DNA of 64,000 nucleotides from assembly GCA_030028905.1 (NCBI GenBank), contig JALDYZ010000001.1:496001-560000 (forward strand). The letters are read 5' to 3'. The position numbers were made by a program, and so were the translations under genes. The notes below the pieces were generated by a model. That model was not told the DNA's origin. It was given only the letters and a program-made list of their open reading frames with translations, and made no database searches. Below are positions 34,562 through 44,707 of the stretch, piece after piece (within the stretch, counting starts at the first letter, position 1; each line of letters opens with the position of its first letter). This stretch comes from Ferirhizobium litorale. GTDB lineage: Bacteria; Pseudomonadota; Alphaproteobacteria; Rhizobiales; Rhizobiaceae.

Positions 34562-35338
34562 CTATTGCGCCGTCCAGCCTCCGTCGATCGAGATGTGGGA
34601 ACCGGTGACCTGCCGGGCCGCATCGCTTGCGAGGAAGATCGCGACCGCCGCCACCTCGTCGACCGTGACGAACTCCCGTGTCGGCTGGGATTTCAGCATC
34701 ACCTCGGACTTCACCTGCGCCTCGCTGATGCCGCGGGCCTTGGCCGTGTCGGGAATCTGCTTCTCGACGAGCGGCGTCAGCACGTAGCCGGGGCAGATGG
34801 CGTTGACGGTGATGCCGCTTTCGGCCAGCTCCAGCGCCGCTGTCTTGGTAAGGCCCATGATGCCGTGCTTGGCGGCGACATAGGCGGACTTGAAGGGCGA
34901 GGCGACGAGGCCGTGGGCCGAGGCGATGTTGATGATGCGCCCGTGCCGCTTCGCCTTCATCACCGGGATGGCGGCGCGCATCGTATGGAACGCGCTCGAA
35001 AGGTTGATTGCGATGATCTGGTCCCACTTGTCGACGGGGAAATCCTCGATCTTCTCGACATGCTGGATGCCGGCATTGTTGACCAGCACGTCGATGCTAC
35101 CGAATTCGCGCACCGCTGTCTCGATCAGATCGGCGATCTCTGCCGGGTTCGTCATGTCGGCGGGATGATGGAACACCCGGCCGTTGCCGAGGTCCGCGCA
35201 CTTGCGGCGAGCGGTCTCGATCTCCTCGGCGCTACCGAATCCATTGAGCACCACGTTGGCGTCGTCCCGCGCGAACGCCTCGGCGATCGCAAGGCCAATG
35301 CCGCTGGTGGAACCCGTGATGACCGCCGTTCTGGACAT
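34562..35338 (-). CDS. bdhA: D-3-hydroxybutyrate dehydrogenase
   Basis: This 258-residue SDR matches the D-3-hydroxybutyrate dehydrogenase family. It has TGSTSGIGLAIAEAFA, the NNAGIQHVEKIEDFP segment, the catalytic Y-V-A-A-K in SAYVAAKHGIMG, and the substrate-loop region CPGYVLTPLVEKQIPD. The enzyme turns 3-hydroxybutyrate into acetoacetate, linking polyhydroxybutyrate breakdown to central metabolism. It lies upstream of xdhA on the same strand with a 137-base gap holding the xdhA palindrome, and is divergent from glpK. Confidence 0.92.
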   Translation of the reverse strand: MSRTAVITGSTSGIGLAIAEAFARDDANVVLNGFGSAEEIETARRKCADLGNGRVFHHPADMTNPAEIADLIETAVREFGSIDVLVNNAGIQHVEKIEDFPVDKWDQIIAINLSSAFHTMRAAIPVMKAKRHGRIINIASAHGLVASPFKSAYVAAKHGIMGLTKTAALELAESGITVNAICPGYVLTPLVEKQIPDTAKARGISEAQVKSEVMLKSQPTREFVTVDEVAAVAIFLASDAARQVTGSHISIDGGWTAQ

Positions 35339-35459
35339 GATGCTCCCCCTATCGATGTCATTGTCAGCGCCTGTGTTGCGCTGCGAAAGTACAAAAGGTT
35401 ATGCTCAAAAAAAGGACGCTGGCAATTGCGTAATTGCGAGCTCAACAACGCCGACGATT

Positions 35460-35505
35460 TGCGTTTTGTTTTCGTTTGACATTCGTTTTGCTATCGTATT
35501 GTAAT
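35460..35505 (+). promoter_or_regulatory. glpK promoter with 11-bp-spaced direct repeats
   Basis: TTGACA (35476-35481), an 18-base spacer and TGTAAT (35500-35505) form a good housekeeping promoter. It is overlaid by four heptamers 11 bases apart: TGCGTTT (35460), TTCGTTT (35471), TTCGTTT (35482) and ATCGTAT (35493). This pattern puts each repeat on one face of the helix and suits a DeoR-type (GlpR-like) repressor. Confidence 0.6.
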
Positions 35506-35551
35506 TTGCTTGAGGAAAGGCGGAGGCAATTCGCCTAAGGGGGAGGAGTTT

Positions 35552-37045
35552 ATGGGCGGTTTCGTTCTGGCGATCGATCAGGGCACGACTTCCAGTCGGG
35601 CCATTGTTTTCGATTCCCGCATGAAGGTTGTGGGCAGCGGGCAGAAGGAATTCACCCAGATCTATCCCAAGTCGGGTTGGGTCGAGCACGATCCTGAGGA
35701 AATCTGGGAAACCGTCCTGTGGGCGGCAAACGAGGCGATCAAGACGTCCGGTGTCGAGCCCGAGGAAATCAACGCGATCGGCATTACCAACCAGCGCGAG
35801 ACGGTCGTCGTCTGGGACCGGGAGACCGGCAAGCCGATCTCCAATGCCATCGTCTGGCAGGACCGGCGTACCGCCGCTTATTGCGGCAAGCTCAAGAAGC
35901 AGGGTCTGGAAGGCGTCTTCACCAGGAAGACGGGATTGCTGCTCGATCCGTATTTTTCCGGCACGAAGCTGTCATGGCTTCTCTCCAAAGTGAAGGGCGC
36001 ACGCCACCGTGCCACCAAGGGTGAACTCTGCTTCGGCACGATTGATACCTTCCTGATCTGGCGGCTGACGGGTGGAAAGATGTTCGCCACCGATGCCACC
36101 AATGCGTCGCGCACACTGATGTTCAACATCGCCACGAACGACTGGGATGACGAGTTGCTCGAAATCCTGCATGTGCCGCGTGCGATGCTGCCCGAGGTGA
36201 AGGACTGCGCCGCCGATTTCGGATCGACCGAACCAGGGCTGTTCGGGGCGCCTATCCCGATCCTGGGCGTTGCCGGCGACCAGCAGGCGGCCACCATCGG
36301 CCAGGCCTGCTTCAAGCCTGGGATGATGAAATCCACTTACGGCACCGGTTGCTTTGCGCTCCTCAATACCGGCGCCGACATGGTTCGCTCGAAGAACCGC
36401 CTGTTGACGACGATCGCCTACCGGCTCGACGGCAAGACCACCTACGCACTCGAAGGGTCGATCTTCATCGCCGGCGCTGCCGTCCAGTGGCTGCGCGACG
36501 GGCTGAAGGTGATCAGGTTCGCCTCCGATACCGGTGATCTCGCGGCGAGCGCCGACGCGTCGCAGCAAGTCTATCTCGTGCCGGCTTTCACCGGCCTCGG
36601 CGCCCCGCACTGGGACCCTGATGCTCGTGGAGCGATGTTCGGCATGACCCGCAACACCGGTCCTGCCGAGTTTGCACGCGCGGCGCTCGAGGCGGTCTGC
36701 TACCAGACCCGCGACCTGCTCGACGCGATGCACAAGGACTGGAAGAGCAACGGCAACGAGACGGTGCTGCGCGTCGACGGCGGCATGGTTGCCAACGACT
36801 GGACGATGCAACGGCTCGCCGATCTGCTCGACGCGCCGGTCGACCGGCCGATCATCCTGGAGACGACGGCGCTCGGTGCGGCCTGGCTTGCCGGCAGCAA
36901 GGCGGGCGTTTGGCCGGACCTCAACGATTTCGCGCTGTCCTGGGCCCGCGACGAGCGTTTTGAGCCGCAGATGGACGAAAAGACCCGCGCCAGCAAGCTG
37001 AGGGGATGGCGCAAGGCCGTCCGGCGGACGCTCAGCGCCAGCTGA
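35552..37045 (+). CDS. glpK: Glycerol kinase
   Basis: This 497-residue FGGY-family kinase phosphorylates glycerol to glycerol 3-phosphate. It has the N-terminal phosphate loop [40 protein letters not shown] and the C-terminal [15 protein letters not shown] motif. The ATG at 35552 follows a GGGGGAGGAG ribosome site. Typical glp partners (glpD, transporter, glpR) are not beside it, so it is expressed alone from the promoter just upstream. Confidence 0.95.
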   Translation: MGGFVLAIDQGTTSSRAIVFDSRMKVVGSGQKEFTQIYPKSGWVEHDPEEIWETVLWAANEAIKTSGVEPEEINAIGITNQRETVVVWDRETGKPISNAIVWQDRRTAAYCGKLKKQGLEGVFTRKTGLLLDPYFSGTKLSWLLSKVKGARHRATKGELCFGTIDTFLIWRLTGGKMFATDATNASRTLMFNIATNDWDDELLEILHVPRAMLPEVKDCAADFGSTEPGLFGAPIPILGVAGDQQAATIGQACFKPGMMKSTYGTGCFALLNTGADMVRSKNRLLTTIAYRLDGKTTYALEGSIFIAGAAVQWLRDGLKVIRFASDTGDLAASADASQQVYLVPAFTGLGAPHWDPDARGAMFGMTRNTGPAEFARAALEAVCYQTRDLLDAMHKDWKSNGNETVLRVDGGMVANDWTMQRLADLLDAPVDRPIILETTALGAAWLAGSKAGVWPDLNDFALSWARDERFEPQMDEKTRASKLRGWRKAVRRTLSAS

Positions 37046-37133
37046 AGGCACAAGCGCCGCCCCCAACATTTTTTGATGCGCCATGTCGGCATTGCCTGTA
37101 GCTTTCCGTCCTTTGAGGAGACGGGAGAAGACA

Positions 37134-37505
37134 ATGCTTTATGCCATTCTTTGCTACAATTCAGAGGACGTCGTCTGCGCCTGGAGCCGCGAGGAAGATG
37201 CCGCCGTCATGGAGAAGCTTGCGGCCGTGCAAAGGCCGCTTGCCGAGGCAGGCAAGCTCGGCCCGGTTGCAAGGCTGATGCCGACGACCTCGGCTACGAC
37301 GCTGCGCAAGACCAAGGACGAACCCATCGTCATCGACGGTCCTTTCGCCGAAACCAAGGAGCAGTTCCTGGGTTTCTACGTGGTCGACGTCGCCTCGCTG
37401 GACGAAGCGCTCGGGATCGCCAGGGATCTTGCCAAGGCCAATCCCGGAACGGGGTCCTATGAGATCCGACCGGTGATGGCCTTTTTCGAACAGGGCAGGG
37501 TGTGA
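37134..37505 (+). CDS. DGPF/YCII-domain protein, ECF42 partner
   Basis: This 123-residue YCII-related protein has the family name motif in VIDGPFAETKEQFLGFYVVD. The ATG at 37134 follows GGGAGAAG. DGPF proteins are the standard genomic partners of ECF42-type sigma factors and are their usual targets; their biochemical function is unknown. The stop overlaps the sigma-factor ATG by one base (TGATG), so the two are translationally coupled. Confidence 0.87.
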   Translation: MLYAILCYNSEDVVCAWSREEDAAVMEKLAAVQRPLAEAGKLGPVARLMPTTSATTLRKTKDEPIVIDGPFAETKEQFLGFYVVDVASLDEALGIARDLAKANPGTGSYEIRPVMAFFEQGRV

Positions 37506-38770
37506 TGACCGATCTCGCCTGGATCGAAGCGGCACTGACATCCGCGCGGCCCAAGGCGCTCGGCGCCCTGCTGCGCTACTTCCGCAATCTCGACATTGCC
37601 GAGGAGGCCTTTCAGGAGGCCTGCCTCAGGGCCGTGCGAACGTGGCCGCAGCAAGGCCCGCCGCGGGACCCCGCCGCCTGGCTCATCTTCGTTGGCCGCA
37701 ACAGCGGCATCGACACGCTGCGCCGCCTGGCGAAACAGGGGGAACTGCCGCCCGAGGAAGTGATCTCCGATCTCTCCGACGCCGAGGAAGAGCAGGCCGA
37801 CCGGATCGATGGGTCGCACTACCGCGACGATATCCTGCGGCTGCTTTTCATCTGCTGCCATCCCGACCTGCCGGCGACCCAGCAGATCGCGCTGGCGTTG
37901 AGGGTTGTCTCCGGACTGTCCGTTCCGCGGATCGCGCGGGCGTTTCTGGTCAGCGAGAGCGCCATGGAACAGCGCATTACCCGTGCCAAGGCCCGCGTCG
38001 CAACTGCCGGCATCCCCTTCGATACGCCGGATGCGATCGCGCGCAGCGAGCGGCTGGCCCAAGTCGCGGCGATGATCTACCTTGTCTTCAACGAGGGATA
38101 TTCCACATCGGGCAATGGCGGCGAGGGGGCATCGCTCTGCGAGGAAGCGATCCGCCTCGGGCGGTTGCTGCTGCGGATCTTTCCGTCGGAGCCCGAGGTC
38201 ATGGGGCTTCTGGCGCTGATGCTCATCCAGCACTCGCGGCTGCGGGCGCGGTTCGACACGGGCGGCAATCTGGTGCTGCTGGAGGACCAGGATCGGTCAC
38301 TCTGGAACCGCGACCTGATCAACGAGGCGCTGGCTCTGATCGACAAGGCTATCCGGCATCGCGTCCCCGGTCCCTACCAGATGCAGGCGGCAATCGGAGC
38401 GCTGCATGCGCGGGCGCCGACGGCGGAATCGACCGACTGGACGGAAATTGATCTTCTCTACCAGGCGCTCGAGCGGCTGCAGCCGTCTCCGGTCGTCACC
38501 CTCAACCGGGCGGTCGTGGTTGCCAAACTGCACGGCGCCGAAGCCGCGCTCGGCCTCATCGATCCGCTCGGGGAAAGGCTGTCGGGGTACTTCTACTTCC
38601 ATGGCGTCCGGGGCGGCCTGTTGATGCAGCTTGGGCGCAAGGCGGAGGCACGCGAGGCGTTCGGCCGGGCAATCGCGCTCGCCAACACGCCTGCGGAAGC
38701 TGCACATATTCGCCAGCACATCGACAGGCTTTCCGCATTGGCGAGGGAAAGCGAAGTTAAGGTACTCTAG
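37505..38770 (+). CDS. ECF42-type sigma factor with TPR-like C-terminal extension
   Basis: This 421-residue extracytoplasmic-function sigma factor has region 2 ([19 protein letters not shown], then [19 protein letters not shown]) and region 4 ([20 protein letters not shown], then [12 protein letters not shown]) within the first 180 residues. A helical tail of about 230 residues then shows TPR-like repeats ([33 protein letters not shown]). ECF42 sigmas have this tail and a DGPF neighbour and lack a classical anti-sigma factor, so the tail may control activity. The upstream DGPF gene is the expected target. Confidence 0.88.
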   Translation: MTDLAWIEAALTSARPKALGALLRYFRNLDIAEEAFQEACLRAVRTWPQQGPPRDPAAWLIFVGRNSGIDTLRRLAKQGELPPEEVISDLSDAEEEQADRIDGSHYRDDILRLLFICCHPDLPATQQIALALRVVSGLSVPRIARAFLVSESAMEQRITRAKARVATAGIPFDTPDAIARSERLAQVAAMIYLVFNEGYSTSGNGGEGASLCEEAIRLGRLLLRIFPSEPEVMGLLALMLIQHSRLRARFDTGGNLVLLEDQDRSLWNRDLINEALALIDKAIRHRVPGPYQMQAAIGALHARAPTAESTDWTEIDLLYQALERLQPSPVVTLNRAVVVAKLHGAEAALGLIDPLGERLSGYFYFHGVRGGLLMQLGRKAEAREAFGRAIALANTPAEAAHIRQHIDRLSALARESEVKVL

Positions 38771-38966
38771 CGTCTATTGTTGTCGACTGATAGCCGGACC
38801 TGTCTCCAATGTTTATCGCATCCTTGCGAACGTCGCGCGAATAGGCGCGCTTTCGTTGCCGCTGCCATTGTTTTGCTCTGCGGCTGGAGCACGCTGTTCG
38901 GCGTTCGCCGATTGCGATGGGTGTCAGAACACCCTATGTGATTGCAAAACAGCCCGGATGCATCTC

Positions 38967-40025
38967 ATGGAACTTGGACTCTACACCTTCGCCGACGTCG
39001 ACCCGTCCGTCACCGCCAAGGGGCCGGAAGCGGCGCGCCGCCTTTCAAACCTGATCGAGGAGATTGAGCTTGCCGACCAGGTCGGCCTCGACGTGTTCGG
39101 GATCGGGGAGCATCACCGGGCGGATTATGCCGCCTCCTCGCCGGCCACGATCCTCGCGGCGGCCGCCGTCAGGACAAACAAAATCCGGCTGACGAGCGCC
39201 GTCACTGTGCTGAGTTCCGATGATCCGGTGCGTGTCTTTCAGCAGTTCTCGACCGTCGACCTGCTTTCCGGCGGCCGGGCGGAGATCATGGCCGGTCGCG
39301 GCTCGTTCATCGAATCCTTTCCGCTGTTCGGATACAATCTCGAGGACTACGACCAGCTCTTCGAGGAAAAGCTCGATCTGTTGATGGCGATCCGCGAGAG
39401 CGAACTGGTGACCTGGTCTGGGGAGATGCGCGCGGCAATCAACGGGCGCGGTGTCTATCCGCGGCCGCTGCAGGATCCTCTGCCGGTCTGGATCGCCGTC
39501 GGCGGCACACCCCAATCTGTCGCGCGCGCCGGCGCCATGGGCCTGCCGCTTGCCATCGCCATCATCGGCGGCGAGCCACGTCGTTTCGCGCCGCTGTTCG
39601 AACTCTATCGCGCGGCGGCCAAGCGGGCGGGAGAGAATCCGGCGAAGCTGAAGACCAGCATTAACGTCCATGGTTTCGTGGCGGATACTGAAGCGAAGGC
39701 CGCAGACCAGTATTACGCCCCGCACAGCGAAGTGATGAACCGAATCGGCCGCGAGCGCGGATGGGGCCCGATGGGCCGCGCGCAGTTCGATGCATCGCGT
39801 GGACCGAACGGAGCCCTGTTCGTCGGCGATCCGGAAATGATGGCCGAAAAGATCGTGGCGCACCACAAGCTGTTCAACAACGACCGCTTCCTGCTGCAGA
39901 TGGCGATCGGGCCGATGCCGCACGAGCAGATCATGCGCGGCATCGAACTCTACGGCACGAAAGTGGCCCCGCTGGTCAGAAAGGCGTTGACTGAGCCGGG
40001 CAACGGCGCGAAAGCCTCGGCCTGA
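38967..40025 (+). CDS. LLM-class flavin-dependent oxidoreductase
   Basis: This luciferase-like monooxygenase is about 352 residues from ATG 38967 ([13 protein letters not shown]); an ATG at 38958 is an in-frame alternative. It shows the TIM-barrel signatures [34 protein letters not shown] and [14 protein letters not shown] of the single-component LLM family. Such enzymes use FMN, often reduced by a partner, to oxidise small organic substrates; the substrate is not predictable. It is 53 bases upstream of the aminopeptidase gene. Confidence 0.85.
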   Translation: MELGLYTFADVDPSVTAKGPEAARRLSNLIEEIELADQVGLDVFGIGEHHRADYAASSPATILAAAAVRTNKIRLTSAVTVLSSDDPVRVFQQFSTVDLLSGGRAEIMAGRGSFIESFPLFGYNLEDYDQLFEEKLDLLMAIRESELVTWSGEMRAAINGRGVYPRPLQDPLPVWIAVGGTPQSVARAGAMGLPLAIAIIGGEPRRFAPLFELYRAAAKRAGENPAKLKTSINVHGFVADTEAKAADQYYAPHSEVMNRIGRERGWGPMGRAQFDASRGPNGALFVGDPEMMAEKIVAHHKLFNNDRFLLQMAIGPMPHEQIMRGIELYGTKVAPLVRKALTEPGNGAKASA

Positions 40026-40078
40026 ATGTCACAAGCCGGCCGACCGGCCCGAAATCCAGAACCAACACGGAAATCTTG

Positions 40079-40831
40079 ATGGTCATTTCCTCCGAAGACG
40101 AACTGGCGAAGCTGAAGGAAATCGGGCGCATCTGCGCCACTGCGCTCAAGTCGATGGGCGAGGCGCTGGAGCCGGGGATCACCACCGCGGAACTCGATCG
40201 CATCGGCCGGAAGATCCTGGAAGACGCCGGCGCGCAATCGGCGCCGGAATTCTGCTATCAATTTCCGGGGGCCACCTGCATCAGCGTCAACGAGGAAGTC
40301 GCGCACGGCATTCCCGGCGAGCGGGTGATCAAGGCGGGCGACCTCGTCAACATCGACGTGTCGGCGGTCAAGGACGGCTTCTTCTCCGATACCGGCGCTT
40401 CGTTCGCGGTGCCGCCGGTCAAGCCGAAGATCGAAAAACTCTGCCGCGACGGCAAGCGGGCGCTGTGGACCGGCCTCAACCAGGTCAGGAGCAACCAGCC
40501 GCTCGCCAGTATCGGCAACGCGATCGGCGCGTTTGCGGCGAAAAATCGCTATACGCTGATCACCAACCTTGCGAGCCACGGCATCGGCCGGTCGCTGCAC
40601 GAGGAGCCATCCGAACTTTCGACCTGGCCAGACGCGGACGAGACGCGGATCATGACCGAAGGACTGGTGTTCACGGTCGAGCCGTTCCTGTCGCTCGGCG
40701 GCACCTGGGCCGAGGATGGCGACAAGGACGCCTGGACGCTCTACAGCGATCCGAAGGCACCGACGGTGCAGTTCGAGCATACGATCGTGTGCACGAAAAA
40801 CGGCCCGGTGATCCTGACACTGAGCGATTGA
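40079..40831 (+). CDS. map: Type I methionine aminopeptidase
   Basis: This 250-residue enzyme removes the N-terminal methionine from nascent proteins. The metal ligands are visible: aspartates in VNIDVSAVKDGFFSDTGAS, histidine in SHGIGRSLHEEP, and glutamates in TVEPFLSLG and QFEHTIVCT. The ATG at 40079 follows an overlapping TTG at 40076. No N-terminal zinc-finger extension is present. It is not in the usual ribosomal-protein context, so it may be a second copy; the rest of the genome would tell. Confidence 0.88.
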   Translation: MVISSEDELAKLKEIGRICATALKSMGEALEPGITTAELDRIGRKILEDAGAQSAPEFCYQFPGATCISVNEEVAHGIPGERVIKAGDLVNIDVSAVKDGFFSDTGASFAVPPVKPKIEKLCRDGKRALWTGLNQVRSNQPLASIGNAIGAFAAKNRYTLITNLASHGIGRSLHEEPSELSTWPDADETRIMTEGLVFTVEPFLSLGGTWAEDGDKDAWTLYSDPKAPTVQFEHTIVCTKNGPVILTLSD

Positions 40832-40835
40832 TCCG

Positions 40836-40860
40836 GCCGAACCCGGCTGGTTCAATTTTT
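40836..40860 (+). terminator. Probable terminator after map
   Basis: GAACC (40839-40843) and GGTTC (40849-40853) form a short stem followed by a run of five T residues (40856-40860), 5 bases past the map stop. Confidence 0.45.
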
Positions 40861-40921
40861 CTGGCAATAACGATCAGAACAGGGAATTTGCCCGCGGCCT
40901 TCGCACCTGCAATAAGGCGCC

Positions 40922-42109
40922 ATGCATATGTCTGTCCCCCATCCTTCGGCGAGCCTGTTTTCGATCGGACTCGCCGGTGCCATCGCCATGGCTTCGGCCA
41001 TGGGCTTCGGCCGCTTTTCCTTCACGCCCATCCTTCCCGGCATGATTTCCGGTCTGCCGATGTCGGCGGCCGACGCGGGTCTGGTGGCATCCGGAAATTT
41101 TGCCGGCTACTTCGTCGGGGCGGTGCTTTCCGCCTATGGCTGGGCAGCGGGCCGGGAGCGGATGGTCGCGCTGCTGTCGCTGCTGGCAAGCAGTGTCCTG
41201 CTTGCAGCGATGGGACTGACGGGTTCCGTACCCGTTTTTGTCGCGATCCGCTTTCTCGCCGGCATTGCCAGCGCCTTCGCCATGATCTTCACCTCCTCGA
41301 TCGTGCTCGGTCATGCTGCCGCTGCCGCGCGCAGTGACCGGGTGCATGCCTCCCATTTCGGCGGCGTCGGGGCAGGGATCGCGCTGTCGTCGCTGGTCGT
41401 GATGCTGGTCGGCCTGGCGACGCAGGGCGGCCATGACGGCTGGAGGATCGACTGGCTTGCCGGGGCCGCCTTCTCGCTTGCCGGCACCGTCGCCGTCTGG
41501 TGGCTTCTTCCCGCAGCTCCGCCGCGCGGCAACCAAGCGACAGGCGAACCGCCGATCTCCTGGACCGCGCCGTTGTTGCTGACGACGCTGTCCTACGGAT
41601 TGTTCGGTTTCGGATACGTCATTACCGCGACGTTCCTGGTGACGATGGCCCGACAGGGGGCGGCCGGTCCGGCGGTCGAATTTCTCTGCTGGTTCATCGC
41701 CGGTGTGACCGCAGCCGTCTCGATCGCGGCGTGGCGGCCATTCCTGGTGCGCTGGGGACTGGCCGTCACCTACATGGCGGGGCTGCTGACCGAAGCGCTC
41801 GGTGTCGTCGCCACCGTCATGCTGCCGCCGGCTGCGGCACCGCTCGTCGGCGGTCTGTTGTTCGGCGCCACCTTCATGATGATCACCGCCTACGGCCTGC
41901 AGATCGGCAGGAAGCTCTCGCCGGAAAGCCCACGCAAGGCGCTCGCGTTCATGACCGCCGCCTTTGGCATCGGCCAAATCATCGGGCCGCTGGTGGCCGG
42001 TGCGATGGCCGAGTCGACCGGCAGCTTTGCGGCTCCGACCCTGACGGCTGCCGCTGTGCTTGCGGTGTGCATGCTGCTCGTCATTCCGGTGGCGCGCCGC
42101 ATCGGCTGA
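40922..42109 (+). CDS. YbfB/YjiJ-family MFS transporter
   Basis: This 395-residue inner-membrane protein has about twelve hydrophobic segments. The N-terminal AMGFGRFSFTPILPGMI and SGNFAGYFVGAV stretches match the YbfB/YjiJ (MFS_1-like, formerly DUF1228) family. Substrates of this family are not established. An internal ATG at 40928 is an alternative start. No operon link is clear; it stands between map and bacA. Confidence 0.85.
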   Translation: MHMSVPHPSASLFSIGLAGAIAMASAMGFGRFSFTPILPGMISGLPMSAADAGLVASGNFAGYFVGAVLSAYGWAAGRERMVALLSLLASSVLLAAMGLTGSVPVFVAIRFLAGIASAFAMIFTSSIVLGHAAAAARSDRVHASHFGGVGAGIALSSLVVMLVGLATQGGHDGWRIDWLAGAAFSLAGTVAVWWLLPAAPPRGNQATGEPPISWTAPLLLTTLSYGLFGFGYVITATFLVTMARQGAAGPAVEFLCWFIAGVTAAVSIAAWRPFLVRWGLAVTYMAGLLTEALGVVATVMLPPAAAPLVGGLLFGATFMMITAYGLQIGRKLSPESPRKALAFMTAAFGIGQIIGPLVAGAMAESTGSFAAPTLTAAAVLAVCMLLVIPVARRIG

Positions 42110-42295
42110 CGCAATTTTACTCCATGATTCCGCTTTTCCTGCACCAAGGCAGCGCCCGAATGCCGGGGCCGGCCTCGGTTACAAATGCGTAAGGTTCCGG
42201 CCGGCCCATTGCTGCGAGTACCATTCTCGCCTACTTTCCGGGCCAGACATTCGCTTCGCCAATATGGCCTAGCCCTTTGAGAGAGCCACAATCCC

Positions 42296-43558
42296 GTGTT
42301 CGTATCGTTCTTCCCCAAGCCGAAGCTATTCTTTCTGTCTGCCGTACTTTGGTCGATCATCGCCATCGCTTTCTGGTATACGCTCGGCGAGCAGCTCGGC
42401 GCCAGCTTCGGTATGCCGCCGGTTCCTGCGGAGGCCCCGCCAGTCGTCGGTATTTCGACCTTCTGGTCAGGTGCATTCCTCTGGTTCTACCTGTACTTTG
42501 CGGTCGTCGTCGGGCTGTTTACCGCCTTCTGGTACGTATATAGCCCTCATCGCTGGCAGACCTGGTCGATCCTCGGGTCGGCGCTGATCCTCTTCACCAC
42601 CTATTTCCAGGTGCAGGTGAGCGTCGCCATCAACAACTGGTACGGCCCTTTCTGGGACATGATCCAGGCGGCAGTCTCGAAGTCGCGGGTCATCACGTCC
42701 CAGGAGTTTTACGGACAGCTCGCGGTATTCATGGGCATCGCCATGGTAGCCGTCGCTGTTGCGGTCATGACCCGCTTCTTCGTCAGCCACTACATCTTCC
42801 GCTGGCGCACGGCCATGAACGAATACTACATGGCCAACTGGGGCAGGCTGCGGACCATCGAAGGTGCATCGCAGCGCGTGCAGGAAGACACGATGCGTTT
42901 CTCCACCACAGTGGAAGGGCTTGGTGTGAGCCTGATCGATTCCGTCATGACGCTGATCGCCTTCACGCCCGTGCTGATCCGCCTCTCGGCGAATGTGACC
43001 GAGCTACCGATCGTCGGCGAGGTTCCGCACCCGCTGCTGCTGGCGGCGATCGCGTGGTCGCTGTTCGGAACCGTGTTTTTGGCCATGGTCGGCATCAAGC
43101 TGCCGGGCCTGGAGTTCCGCAACCAGCGCGTCGAGGCCGCCTACCGCAAGGAGCTGGTATACGGCGAGGATCATGTCGAACGGGCGCAGCCGCAAACGGT
43201 GCACGAGCTCTTCGCGGACGTGCGGAAAAACTATTTCCGCCTTTATTTCCACTACTGCTACTTCAACATCGCCCGCATCTTCTACCTGCAGATCAACAAC
43301 GTCTTCTCGATCCTGATCCTGGCGCCGTCGATCATTGCCGGCAAGATTTCGCTGGGCGCGCTCAACCAGATCTCGGGTGCGTTCGGGCAGGTCAGTTCGT
43401 CGTTCCAATACCTCGTGTCGTCCTGGCCGACGATTGTCGAGCTTCTGTCGATCTACAAGCGCCTTCGCGCCTTCGAGGCTGCCATCGAGGGCGAACAATT
43501 GCCGACGATCGACCAGCAATTCATAGAAGCGGGTGGCAACGAGGAACTGGCGCGCTAG
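42296..43558 (+). CDS. bacA: Peptide transporter BacA (SbmA/BacA family)
   Basis: This 420-residue inner-membrane protein has the same length as the BacA of Sinorhizobium. It has about six to eight membrane segments and the conserved [34 protein letters not shown] and [19 protein letters not shown] stretches. Known SbmA/BacA proteins import antimicrobial peptides, and rhizobial BacA is needed for bacteroid survival against host NCR peptides and for very-long-chain fatty acid modification of lipid A. The start is GTG at 42296. A strong hairpin after the gene lies inside the tail of the next, convergent gene. Confidence 0.93.
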   Translation: MFVSFFPKPKLFFLSAVLWSIIAIAFWYTLGEQLGASFGMPPVPAEAPPVVGISTFWSGAFLWFYLYFAVVVGLFTAFWYVYSPHRWQTWSILGSALILFTTYFQVQVSVAINNWYGPFWDMIQAAVSKSRVITSQEFYGQLAVFMGIAMVAVAVAVMTRFFVSHYIFRWRTAMNEYYMANWGRLRTIEGASQRVQEDTMRFSTTVEGLGVSLIDSVMTLIAFTPVLIRLSANVTELPIVGEVPHPLLLAAIAWSLFGTVFLAMVGIKLPGLEFRNQRVEAAYRKELVYGEDHVERAQPQTVHELFADVRKNYFRLYFHYCYFNIARIFYLQINNVFSILILAPSIIAGKISLGALNQISGAFGQVSSSFQYLVSSWPTIVELLSIYKRLRAFEAAIEGEQLPTIDQQFIEAGGNEELAR

Positions 43559-43579
43559 GACGCACCAGTTCCCGATGCT

Positions 43580-44578
43580 CTAGAAGGCGGAGGTCTCCTC
43601 CGCCTTCTGCTTTTGCTGGCGCTCCTTGATCAACGGCATGGCGTCGGCATAACTGACGCAGGCGACGTCTTCGCGATTGCAGACTTCGGTAAGGAAGCGG
43701 TCGAGCGCCCGCCAGTAGGCTCCGCCGTTCATTTCCACGAAATGGAAGCCGAGCTGCAGCGGGATGCGCTCTCCTGCATATTGCTTGTGGAACGCGGCCC
43801 TGTAGGCGGCGATCGTCCGTTCCTCGAACTCCGCCGATTTTGCGCGATTTTCGAAGCCGGCGGAGTGACGGACGAAAAGATTGTAGTCCATGCCGATCAC
43901 CGGCCTGGCGCTCGGACCTTCGGCAATGAGCGGCAGGCCGAATTCCATGATGCCGCGTTGCTCCGATGGCATCGCCGGGCCCTTGGTCACCAGGCTTGCA
44001 TCGTAGGCGAAGCCTTCGTCCTTCTGGGCCTCGGTCAGGCCGGGGCTTGTCGAGAGATAGGGCGCGCGAAAACCGCGGATGGCGGTGGTCGCGAATTCCG
44101 CCCAGCGCTGCGGCTCCTTCTCAGGGATGCCGGCATTCTTCCAGGCGTCCTTCAGCGTCTCCCGAAAGGTGTCGAATTCCCGTTTCCAGTCGGCCCGCGA
44201 CCAGTCCTTGCCGTCGAAGTGGCCGCAGGCATGGCTGCCGATGTCATGGCCGTCCAAATGGGCCCGCCATATATGGCCGAGGCGGGTACGGATTTCCTCG
44301 TCGCTCTGGGCGAAGCCGACATTCGATCGGCCGCGCTTGTGTCCCGGCGCCCGGTAGGCGGCCTTCTGCTGCTTGCTCATCAGGAAGGTGCAGGACAGGA
44401 AATAGGTAAAGTGCGCATTGTTGCGCCTGGCCATTTCGAGGCTTTTCTCCCACAGCGCGTTATCGTGGGCGCCGTCGAAGGAGATCAGCACCAACTGTTT
44501 TGGACGTTCGGCATCCGCCGCGACGGCTCCATGGGTAAGACAAAGGGCAAGGGCGAGAAAAGGCAAGGGACGCAACAT
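43580..44578 (-). CDS. Secreted polysaccharide deacetylase family protein
   Basis: This 332-residue protein has an N-terminal signal peptide (MLRPLPFLALALCLTHGAVA, about 20 residues) and a NodB-type fold. Recognisable parts are LVLISFDGAHDN, the metal-binding histidines in GHDIGSHACGHFDG, GFRAPYLSTSP and the late LQLGFHFVEMNGG. The substrate is unknown. The ATG at 44578 is chosen over an upstream TTG because it begins the signal peptide. The last ten codons form the bacA terminator hairpin on the other strand. Confidence 0.83.
   Translation of the reverse strand: MLRPLPFLALALCLTHGAVAADAERPKQLVLISFDGAHDNALWEKSLEMARRNNAHFTYFLSCTFLMSKQQKAAYRAPGHKRGRSNVGFAQSDEEIRTRLGHIWRAHLDGHDIGSHACGHFDGKDWSRADWKREFDTFRETLKDAWKNAGIPEKEPQRWAEFATTAIRGFRAPYLSTSPGLTEAQKDEGFAYDASLVTKGPAMPSEQRGIMEFGLPLIAEGPSARPVIGMDYNLFVRHSAGFENRAKSAEFEERTIAAYRAAFHKQYAGERIPLQLGFHFVEMNGGAYWRALDRFLTEVCNREDVACVSYADAMPLIKERQQKQKAEETSAF
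43582..43614 (+). terminator. Terminator of bacA inside the deacetylase 3' end
   Basis: AGAAGGCGGAGG (43582-43593), TCT, CCTCCGCCTTCT (43597-43608) form a perfect 12-bp stem, followed by GCTTTT on the plus strand. It starts about 24 bases after the bacA stop and lies wholly within the last codons of the convergent gene. Confidence 0.75.
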
Positions 44579-44707
44579 GATACACCGCAATATTCAGGAA
44601 AGCCGTTTCCTTCCCGAGGAATGCGGCGAAGCTTTGATGGTGCTGGCAATTTTTCCCGCCAGCCGCTAATCCAATAGGACAACAATCAAGCCGGACCGGA
44701 TATTTTC

